Positions 23,209-33,300 of a stretch of 64,000 nucleotides of DNA are shown in pieces. The position numbers were made by a program, and so were the translations under genes. The notes under the pieces are model-generated. The model was given only the letters and a program-made list of their open reading frames with translations. It had not been told where the DNA came from and made no database searches. The stretch's first letter is position 1. Each line of letters starts with the position of its first letter. Source of the DNA: Pithys albifrons albifrons (taxonomy: Eukaryota > Chordata > Aves > Passeriformes > Thamnophilidae); contig NC_092458.1 of assembly GCF_047495875.1 (NCBI RefSeq), positions 106,766,227-106,830,226 of the forward strand, written 5' to 3'.

Positions 23209-26200
23209 ACAATATTTAAAAAAATGTAGCATGTATTCTACGTGTTAGGGACAACTAGGCTGACTACATGTATTTTTTTTTACCTGAGTAACTTCTGAGT
23301 AATTTGTGAGAAGAGATGAAACACTGAAGTTAGAATTTGCAAAATACCGTGACATAAAACCCCCAAGCTTCTCATCACAAAAAAGTTCAGCCTTATATTT
23401 TTGATGCATGTCTAAATTCTATAATGATTACAGTCTACTGATTTGAAAATGCCTAAAAGACTTTATCAGCACCTTATCTGTTTCAGGGCATCCTATGTTT
23501 TTCTTAAATATGTCTGCCTCACTTGACATACTGCCTAAAGGCCAGTAGAGTAGTTTTACATTTGGAACAAGTTCTAAAATTTAAATCAGGAAAATATCTC
23601 TTCTGCATTTTCTGTCAACTTTAAAAAAAGTCTACAGCAGAAATTATATAACCCAGATTCACAGTTACAAAAGGATTAATAGTAATATTTTGAATTCAAG
23701 GGGACAAGGGAGATTGGTGTTATATAATATTTCAAAGCTGCTGAACAAAGCAAGTTGATAATGGAGGTAATATGAAGTGAAATATCCAAGGTATAAAGAA
23801 ACTCTGATGGAATGGTGCTGTTAAAGTCACCAGGAAGGCTGCATCTCTGGAGACAGCCTTAGAGAGGAACTAGGCCAACAGTCTGAAGCTCTCAGCTTCA
23901 TCTTTAATAGATAAGAAGCTCATTTTGCAAAAAATCAGTGTAGCGCAGTTAAATTGAGGCTCTGGTAATTATAGTAGCTGAAGTTCCTCTGTTAGGTACC
24001 TCTGCCATGCTTTCTCCTATTTATGCTCATGCTGCCCTGCTCTCCTGCCCCTCTACCTTTTTCTTTCCAGCCTCCTAAACAACACCTGAGTTGACTGGTT
24101 AGACATGGTGCCCAAGAAAGCCCAACTGGTCAGCATTCAGGCAGTAAGAGGAGTATGGTAGTGTTTAATCTCTAGAACAATAACAGCTGAGGTGTACAGA
24201 AAAATACCAAGGGCAGTCTCAGAGCACAGCAGGGTTAATGCATCTCTGCAAGAGAGAAGTAGAAGAGCATGGAAATATGTGGGACAAAAGTTTTCCAAAC
24301 AGTTTTGATAATAGATTTACATGTTGCTTATGGGATCTGGGTTTTTAAGTCTAGAGCGATCAGGAAGCAGTAATGAATTCTTGGAACTCACCTATCATGT
24401 TAAAAACTCTGCAGGCCCTTAAAAAAGTGGGGACTGGATGTCATAGCACTTACTGACCCCAGCAGAAAATAAAGCAGAGAGTGCAGCAGAATGCCAAGGA
24501 AAGATCAGTGAAAAAGTGAAATACTGGAAATCGAAGGTAGAAGATATGTGGGAAAATCTCCATAGAAGGAACAAGCACACTGCTGTTGTTGCTGCCTTTT
24601 CCAATAAAAAAGAATAATGACCAAGATTTAGTTGATTTCCACTTGACAAGATGACAAAAGAGCACTTGGAATGACTATGACAAGACACAATATGCCCCAA
24701 ACCCTTACTAATTCATATATTGATTTAAAAAACAAACAAACAAACTAGCCTTTCATATGTCTGGTAAATGTAAATCAGTGACTTGAATTTGCAGCTGCTT
24801 GTTCTTATATGCATACAGAGATGTGAAAGTCTTAACTAGAGGGATTTGCAGGCTTATTACTTTTTATCTCATTTGGAAAACTATAAACTGGGTGTTGAAA
24901 CTGCAGTGAACCTTATTAAATACCCTCCCTATCCCCACTGGTTGCCTAAAGTGCACAGTAGTTCTTTCTTGTTGCTGTAAGAGGGATGAAAGATTTAGAA
25001 GCTCAAGTCTGCCCAAAAGGCAGCACACACATGCAGATCTGGAGAGGGTGCTTTCTCATTTGTAACAAGGCCAAAAATTTATTGTGATGCCTTGGAAACA
25101 TCTCTAGGTATTAATTCTGAAAAAGGGTGGCACAGGTTCAGCCCTTGTGAAAGCAACAGAGTCAGCTTATCCAGCTTGCTTTTGAGGACTTCAGCCATCT
25201 ATCAAGTGAGCAGTTTTTGCATACAGGATGAATAACTCCTGTACAGCAAACTGTATGACAGGAATGTACAGGAATGCTTAGCTTAATCCCATGGCTACTA
25301 ATCTATTATATATTTCACAATTAGCCTTATTTTTTCCCCTCTCAGTGTGAATGTTCAGCGATTTTATGCTTTGAGATTCAGATTTCAACTTTAAACAACT
25401 GATTGTTATTGTCAGAGGGGCTGTCAGCCCTTTCATTATTAGTCATGGGGATCGTCACACGCTCCTCCCATTGTGCCTGTAGATCTCTTTCCCTCTCTGG
25501 CTCATGCTGCGTAACCTCCTTTCTCTCCCACGTCACAAACGCTGCAATCCTTTTCCTTTTCTGCTACATGCACAGCAATAATCTCCTGCTAATGCACTGG
25601 CTCTGACTAAGAGAATAAGCCCTGCCACCCCCAAGCTCAAGCAGCTTCCTGAATAATACCACATGATGGGAGATTACATGCTTAAAATATATTTCAGTCT
25701 TAGCATTTTCTTGCTTATTGTAACTCAAGTCCTTCCTTGCCAGTTGTGATGCTGCCCAGATCCCCCACCTCAGGCTTAAACCCTGTGTGTTGTTGTTTAG
25801 TATGACCTGACTCCACACTGGACTTCTCATGAGGCTCCAGCTTGCTGGGGAGTCACATGCCTTCTGATGTGCCCTCAGCTGCCAGAGATGGCACTTCACC
25901 ATGTCCCTCAGTTAGGATGTTGCAAAAATAATGCTGGTGAAGTGCTTAGACCTCCAAAATTGCCAAGTCCTAAGCTGGTTATTCACCACCTTATTTACTT
26001 CTTTAAGGTCGTGCATGTGTTTGTATATGTTCATATTTATCTAGCTGGGAAAGTCACTGAGTTTTCAATAAATATAGGGAGTATAAATCTTCACACAACA
26101 TTTTTGGATGTAAATCAAGCAGGTTGATATATCCAAATATCCTAACATGCACTTAGTATCTGAGTCACATAATGTCTAAGTTCATGTGGGGTAGATAGGA

Positions 26201-26975
26201 GGTGGTTTATAACCTTTTAGTATTGGAGCAACTTTAGAAATTGGAGAAAATGCTTATTCTCATTTCTTAGAATTTTTAAACTGTTACTTTTCCCCCCAGA
26301 CTCTGAAGACTAGCATATAGGTTCTCCATGTTGCAGAATTCTGTATTAAGGCTTTGATGCATCATGCAGTCAGAGACTCATAAAACACTATTTTTTCTGC
26401 ACAGAATCTCATATAGTTTTAGTTTATGAGGGGTTTTTTTGTTAGGTTTTGATGTTGTTTTTTTTTTTTTTAACTGAAACAGAGAGATGTAATAAAGCCA
26501 AAGTTGTGTGGGATGTCTGAATCCATCATGTGCTCTACTGCACAACTTTGAGAGTGATATTTTGCTCTGTGGTATGCTTGCTGTAAAATGAGTGTAATAC
26601 TTCTTGCCTTCTTTAATAAGCCTATTTGAGGTAAGTGTGAAGGGATAATTATACATTATTACTATGATAACACTGTTCTTTTCAATGCATGGTTTCATGC
26701 AAAACTTCCTAAAAATCTTATTGCTGTGCCATTGAATCATTCATTAGCCTTTTCCCTGTTCAACTAGGTTTCTTCATTCTTTTTTTTAAAAGACAGCATG
26801 ATTTCTCTGATGTAACTGTCTTTCTGCTGGGGCCTTTCAACCACTGCTGAACTGAAGGAGAGAGAATAGATTTCTTTTTGAGCACGCTTTTCTTGGCAGG
26901 TTCATAAAATGGATACAATCTGGAATTATGGAGAAGTGTCTTAGGGTGGAATTAATTTTCTTTTTATTTGGCTAT
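23209..26975. other. Non-coding, no recognisable gene
   Basis: AT-rich unique sequence. The 14-T run at 26458-26471 lies in antisense to a chance 120-codon minus frame. A stretch around 25405-25560 has pyrimidine-rich and TGACAG-like motifs but no identifiable function. No transposable element recognised. Confidence 0.55.
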
Positions 26976-26989
26976 ATAAAAATTTGCTG
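26976..26989. repeat. Left 14-bp target-site duplication of the 5S SINE
   Basis: ATAAAAATTTGCTG is repeated without mismatch at 27308-27321, bracketing the 5S-headed insertion. The bases outside differ (T on the left and C on the right upstream of the repeat; GGC versus TCC downstream). Confidence 0.92.
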
Positions 26990-27107
26990 GGCAGTTAAAT
27001 GCCTCCCTGACATCCGATCCCGTCAGATCTCGGAAGCTAAGCAGGGTCAGCCCCGGATTAGTACTTGTATGGGAGACCTCCTGGGAAATGCCGGGTGCTG
27101 TAGGTTC
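26990..27107 (+). pseudogene. 5S rRNA-derived head of the SINE
   Basis: From about 27000 the sequence follows vertebrate 5S rRNA almost base for base. It carries the CCCTGA segment, the GATCTCGGAAGCTAAGCAGG segment (27027-27046), GTACTTG.ATGGGAGAC (27061-27077) and the terminal CCGGGTGCTGTAGG (27091-27104). It has a roughly 3-base deletion near 27010 and scattered substitutions. The first ~10 bases are poorly conserved. It is not a functional 5S gene: it lacks the Pol III T-run terminator at the expected 3' end and runs straight into the SINE body. Confidence 0.93.
27035..27097 (+). promoter_or_regulatory. Internal Pol III type 1 promoter (box A to box C)
   Basis: Box A-like AGCTAAGCAGGGTCAG lies at 27035-27050. 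Box C-like sequence lies at 27070-27097, beginning TGGGAGACC and ending CCGGGTG. Spacing matches the internal control region of 5S genes, the TFIIIA-binding site. A few substitutions are present (CTC for CGC in box C, and an extra A after GGGAA), so current activity is uncertain. Confidence 0.8.
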
Positions 27108-27290
27108 TAGTCCTGAGGACTTCACTGTCACTGTCCAAGCTCGCTCAGCCGTGGCAGATGAACCTCAGGACTTAAACAGCAGGGCCAGTTCTGCGCACGC
27201 TGAGCCTCACCTAAAAATTCACTGCACAGGCTGGAAGGGCACACCCACGTGGGGACAGCCCTTCCCAAATCTTTGTTTGTGAAGTTTGGC

Positions 27291-27310
27291 CATACATACA
27301 TACATACATA
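27291..27310 (+). repeat. (CATA)5 tail of the SINE
   Basis: Five CATA units end the SINE. The last ATA overlaps the start of the right target duplication, as expected if the RNA tail annealed to the nicked target by microhomology during target-primed reverse transcription. This is not the ATTCTATG-type octamer that ends CR1. Confidence 0.9.
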
Positions 27311-27321
27311 AAAATTTGCTG
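27308..27321. repeat. Right 14-bp target-site duplication of the 5S SINE
   Basis: ATAAAAATTTGCTG, identical to 26976-26989. Confidence 0.92.
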
Positions 27322-30300
27322 TCCAGTCAAAGCTAACTGTGCAGCTAAATTGAAGTCAGCTGTCAGTCTTCCTCATAATCTGGTTATGCTTTTTGAGTCT
27401 GCTAGAGAAACACTTTTGGCAATCCAACATAATATATATTTTCACATACAAAAATAAATTAGTTTTATCTATTGCAGAGTTGTGATTTTTTTAACATATG
27501 TGTTCAAATTTCTGTATTTAAAAAGCAGAAGTTTTTTGGAGGGAATAAAAATAATAGCACAAGTAGTAATGCAAGGGAGGTCAAGAGCATAGAACTCTTT
27601 GTTCACACAATTTCATTTTGTTGCTACCAAGAATATGGCCAGCCAAGAGCCAGTCATCCCTGCCCTATTACATAGCTACAAACAACTGAAAATTCGGTTG
27701 CATTTATTCACAAACTTGGAGAGATTACTATGTAGTTTTGTTTGGATGTATTTTCTGATATGTAAAGCTCTTACCTGAATTTTGCTCTGAAGTTTGAACC
27801 TTTAGCAAGTTAGATGCATGCAAGGGCATCAGGAAGCAGAAGGTCAAAAAGTGAGGTCTATTTTGTTTGTTGGCGTCTCTAGAATAGAACATAGCACAAT
27901 GCAGGACACCAGAGTTAAACTGTAATGTTGTACAGTGGAAGCTGGACTGTGGTCTCTATGCAGTGCTGAGTTTTATTATCCTGAGTGGGAGTGTATGTGA
28001 AATACCACAGATTGTTTAAGCTTGGGTGGCTTCTCTGAAGCATTGCTAAAACAGAGTGTGCTTCTTTCAAGGTGCCACAGGAGTCTGTGCTTGAATTTTA
28101 TGAACTCTGTTAGGTGCAGAAGCTTGATCATCTACTCTGACAGATATATGGAAACTCCACAAGTTCAGCATAATTTCTTCTTCATTTTAGATGGCAAAAT
28201 ATGTGACACAGGAAAAGGCTGTGTGGTTGAATGAATCCTAGCCTACAAGAAGTCTGTATCTGAGTTCTATTTTTCCTGACTTCTATTCCACAACTGTGTC
28301 TTCCCTTACCTCACTGTCATACTGTTGTAATGTGCTATGTAGGCTTTGTTACCGATATAATGACATTATGAAAGAAATACAATTAGAAAAAGGAAATCCT
28401 TGCCTTTAGCCCAATTAGACATTTATATGAAAGGCAGTGAGAGGCACATCCTAACACCTATACCATAAGTTTGTAAAAATATGTTTTATTCCTGGTCTAT
28501 TAAGAAATGTTATTAGTATATTCAATATGAGCAAGAGCTAAGGCAAGAAATTATAAATATCATTTTAGGCCAGCCAGTTCTTAAGACCTTGATTTGCTGA
28601 AAGACACCTGGAATGTTACTTTAAGTCTCAGTTTATAAAGTAGATCATTAAGATTTTAGATTATAGAAGTAAAATTGGGGGCCTGAATCCATGCTCAGCC
28701 AATGGCTGCAAACACCACCATGTGTGCTCGGGGTGCTAATGCCTGCTGCACCCAAGCTGAATCAGAGGGCAGAGGTACCTCGGGAGGGCTACGAATTCTC
28801 CTAAACTGTCTCACTATAAAGTTAGCTGGATTAGTTTAAACTGCTACTAAAAGCAGTTTAGAACTTTAGATAATTGATAGCTATTGTGCTCATGTTACTA
28901 TGAAGCAAGTAATGGGAAACATTTTAATGTTTATTTATGAGATAGCTGAAATACATTTAAAGCAAATAATTTCATAAATTTCATAAATACTAATAGTCAT
29001 TAAACTTTTTACCAAGTATGCAGAGTGTACCAAAGACTTCAACAATTCTCAGAATTATTTTTGCGCTGTAGTGCTTAAATTTTCAATGAGGATTGGCAGG
29101 AAGAGTAAACTAATGCTGGTTGGCAATGAAATCCTACAAACATGTATATGGCATCTAGATTAATACCAAATGAGTCCTTCATTTTTAGTGCTACCATGAT
29201 GAACACCAAAGCTATTAAGCTATTAATAAAGATTAGACCAGTTCTGAAACAGTGTCAGCAAAAGAAGACAGTTCCGTTCAAAACCACGAGGTTCAATATG
29301 AAAAAAATTATCATCCCTTAAAATTAATGTTAGCAAAATTATAAGAATCTGACTAAAATGGAAAAGTCCAGTCTGTTCTCTTAAAAATGCTGCAGCATGA
29401 TCCTTTCTAGTGAGGCTGGCTCACATGTTTGTGCTGCTTGAGGGGCACTGTGCATGGCTGGACAGAGGTGGGTGCTTTGTACACTGTATTCAGCAGGACT
29501 GAATTCCACCCAAGGACCAGCATCATTATGAACAAAGAATATATTTCTGAAGTCTGCCAAATATGGTTTCCTTATAACTCAAATAACAGATGAAAAAAAG
29601 ATGATGCAGACTTTGATTCAATAACTGTGCAGATGGCACATGTGGGTAGTACATGTGAAAGTTTTTCTTACAAGTTTTTTTGCTTATAATCCCCCTGTAG
29701 ACATTTTTCTACCTCAGAAACCTTCTCACCTTGGCCTCTAATTTTCTGCAGTTTATTTAAAGGATTAAATTTAATTGGAATAAGAGATTATCTGAGGATT
29801 TGTTTTAAACTATAACTTACTATGACATAGGAAATTTTTCATGTGTGAAAATGAAGTGCGTTTTAAAAATATGATCACATATTTAAATTACTAAAGAACA
29901 TTACTAGATTTTGGTGGAGTCATGTGGCAGGTAGTTAATGAGTTCATGCTGATGGAGCCAAATCAGACATATGCACAAATGAGATATACCCACTGGGTAC
30001 CATATGATGCTGTAAAAGAAAAGACAATGTTTAGATGTTTTTTTGCAAGGACATTGCTATAGATGAAGATACATGAAACAGGTCACAGAATTTCACTGCC
30101 TTTTCCTGTTATGCATCTGAAAACATCCTCTACAATGGCACCCAGTGCAAAGGGAGGGGGGGCTCAGAAGGTTGGCGAGGAGTCAAGGACTTGGCTCAGC
30201 ATGTGCTATTTCATCCCAGTTCAAAAAGTGAACATCCTGCCACTGCTGCTGATCATCAGGTCACAGTGACCACAGTCTCTATTTATTGTCACGGTGTATT

Positions 30301-33300
30301 GTTTATTGTGTAACAACAGATATATGTAATCTGCTGTCCAAGGGAAAAATCATATAAGTTGAGACAGGGACAACCCTGAGTAAAGTCCTGGCTGGACACT
30401 GACCCAATTGTCCACATTTTCACCTGTGGTTACTGGTCCTCCTCACACCATCTCAGTGTGAGTGTATGATCAATAAGCTTCTAGTTTTCTAGTCCCTCTT
30501 GTGGTCCCACATTTTAGCTGACAATGTCGAACAGCACAACCATTTCTGGGAATCTTTTCAGCTCCACCCAGCGTTCTCAGAATACATCATTCTCAACAAA
30601 TTTTCCCCATTTTTCTGATCACTAGTGAAAACATAGCAACCTCTGTGATGGTGAGTGAGTGTTGGCAGCTAAGCCTCTCCCCAAAGGGAGCTGCCAGGCT
30701 GGGAAAGCATAAGGGACAACTAGATGTACTACAGTAAAATAAACAGCATGATCCAATTATAGTACTATTTTAGGAATATGTACTTAAACATTTTTAACTA
30801 TGTTACTGAAAAATAGAGGTGATAAGAAAAGTCTTCCTGACACAGTATCCAGAGAGGTTAGAATGAGTTACATGCAATTAGCACTTTATTGGATGAATGT
30901 AACTCTTCCCTGCCCGTAGAATAGCTCTATGAAGTTTATGATGTCCTTTAAAGCCTTTGTTGTTCAGAATTATTCAAGAAAGCATTACTTCAATATTTCT
31001 CATTCAAATCAGTTTTTTTTTTCATGAGATTTTTCATTTTAGGCCTTATTTCTGAAGTCCTGTTGGCTATATGTGAAAGGTGAATTATGTTGTGTTGCAT
31101 TATCCTCTGATCAGACAACTGGTGCCGGCAAACACTCCCCTGTGCTTCTATAATTTATTCTTTTTTTTTCTGTAAAACTCCTCCTTTTCAGGCTATTTAA
31201 ACAGGATTTCATATGTATCTGTACAGTTTACACTGTACAGAAATTGAATTGGAATAAATTTTAAAAAATTTTGAAATAGTAAAGGGTTTAACCCCTGTCC
31301 AACAAATCTCCTGAACTTCACTCTCTATATTAGGAAATATAATCTGGGGCATAACAGAGAAGAAAGAGGTGAGACAGATCATCATGAGCTCCCATAAACA
31401 GCTCACAAGATAGCTCCTGTCACCTCTTGCTGCACTTCAACCAGAGGGACGATGTTAGTACAGTGGAGCTATGCCTGAACCAACCAACCAACCAACAAAC
31501 TTTTCAGCAAAATCCAAATTTTCCCTATATATGCGTTTGGGTTATAAATAAAGTTCTCTTTCTTTTGAGAAACTGGAAACATGACATGAATCTGCATTTT
31601 TGGCAAAGGTGATGTCTTGCCATGGAAGGAAAATGACTTTGCATGCATGGTGACAGGGCAAGTCACAAATGGACCCTTTAGGGCCACCCTTATGTAGATT
31701 ACAGGAAAAGAAGAGATGCTGACTGAATTTTCAAGGCTGCAAAGTAGCTCCATAAAATCCTTCTTCATTTCAAACTAGTATTGAGCCCAAACGGCTTAAT
31801 TGTCTCAGGCAAACTCACAGCTGAAAGTGGTCTGCTGATGCAGCTTTTATTTCAAGTCCTGCTGGTGGTGTTAAGTCATGAAAAGGTTGGTTTTGCCTCT
31901 TGAGCAGGTTCTGACTTCCTGGGTGAAATCCGCCATCAAATTAAATCTCTAGGGAAAACAAAATGTATATTATTTGCACCAGAGATTCTACTGAAAAATA
32001 TTAATGTAATGAAACTTTCCTCTCTATAGTGTTGTTACAGTGAAAAATTTTAGATTTTACTATAGTCTTTGAAAATCAGCAATGAAGTTTTACAAAGTTG
32101 AATGGTGGAGCCTTTTTAAAGCATGTGTTTCAATCTAGAAAAGAGATTTCCAAGAGCTTGCTTTGTATTGGATCACATACTTGACAACTGAATAACATGG
32201 TACTGAGCCCAGGACAGTAAACCCTGTTGTGAGGTAAGATGTATTGAATCAGGTTTGGAGTTATTCCACCATGGTCACACCCTTCTTAATTCATCTCCAT
32301 CATGGACACAGCAAACTCACCTTTGGCTAGAAATTGGTATCTGGACATAGAGTAAGATGCAGCTGCAACAGTGTACTTTTTTTTTTAAAAGTAACAGCAG
32401 TCAAAATGTTCCCAGAGAAATACTGGAGTAGACAGCACGACTGCAAACAAGAGCAGATGGGATGATAATGCAACCACTCCAAACTGCTGTAATATCTAGT
32501 GGTCTACAGTGAAATAATTTGACTTTAAAAAAATCAAATGCCAGTGGAATTTTTTTCCAACTCACCATGTTCACTGACCTTTGCATTGACTGTTTTCTGT
32601 GAGCATTTGAGAAGGAGCACATGGAGCATGTGGAGTCCCATGTCATGTTGGTCATCGTTCTCTGCTTGACATTTCTTGTGTTCCTAAGTCGACATGCTCC
32701 AGATTAATGAGGCATTTGTTCTCAATCAAGAAGCTATTTAAGAATACACTTTTAATTGTAATGGGTTGTATATGATTAATTATTTCTACATGGATTACTC
32801 ATATTTTTGGATAGTTCAAAGCAGATTTTTTTCCTCTGGGTACTGCCCAAATCTTTTCAATTTTCGTACTAGTTATCACCCAATAATTTATGAAAGTGAA
32901 TTGTCTTCATGAGGTGCTGTGAACTTTGAAAAATTTGCCTGGAGCTCTTTGTTGTAATGACCTTCAGTGTTCTTTGTTAAAGGATTGAGAGGGCTAACAC
33001 ACAACTTGGCTGCAAAAGAAGTGTTTTTAAGTTAATTTGTGGGGTTTTTTGAAAGAATACATTGTTTTAGGACTACTCATCTTACAGTTGGTTCTGATGA
33101 GAGTACGAAGCCATTTTTATATTGTTCTGTGCTCCTCCTACTCTTTCAACTGAAATATATCTTTAGAAGAAACTGTTTCAATGACCAGTACATTCCAAAC
33201 TGGACCAAGTTGTTCCCTACATGTGTGCTCCCTGCATGGGGGATAAGAGACATACCATGTGTTTTCATTTGCAAACTTGCTTCAGAATTTTTTTCATGCC

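Larger units (their letters stand above)
26990..27307 (+). mobile_element. 5S rRNA-headed SINE (SINE3-type) with (CATA)n tail
   Basis: This composite retroposon has three parts inside one perfect 14-bp target duplication. The head (26990-27107) is a near-complete 5S rRNA copy. The body (about 27108-27290) is an unrecognised, GC-richer stretch. The tail (27291-27307) is CATA repeats running into the right duplication. Because the duplication encloses head, body and tail together, they moved as one unit, which rules out a simple 5S pseudogene. Such elements are transcribed by RNA polymerase III from the internal 5S promoter and copied by a partner LINE recognising the 3' end. AmnSINE1 also has a 5S head, but it is ancient and CR1-tailed; the mismatch-free duplication and CATA tail argue against it. 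Family name and copy number cannot be determined from one copy. Confidence 0.85.

Noticed and set aside
26990..27107. A functional 5S rRNA gene
   Set aside because: Several substitutions, a short deletion, no terminator T-run at the 3' end, and the target duplication encloses body and tail as well, so it is a SINE head.
26990..27307. AmnSINE1 copy
   Set aside because: AmnSINE1 is ancient and ends in a CR1-like tail. This copy has a CATA tail and a perfect target duplication.
27291..27310. CRISPR-like or satellite array
   Set aside because: It is only a 20-bp tetranucleotide tail, and the genome is avian.
30664..30695. GGCAGCT...AGCTGCC inverted repeat
   Set aside because: Only 7-8 bp arms with an 18-nt loop, well within chance.
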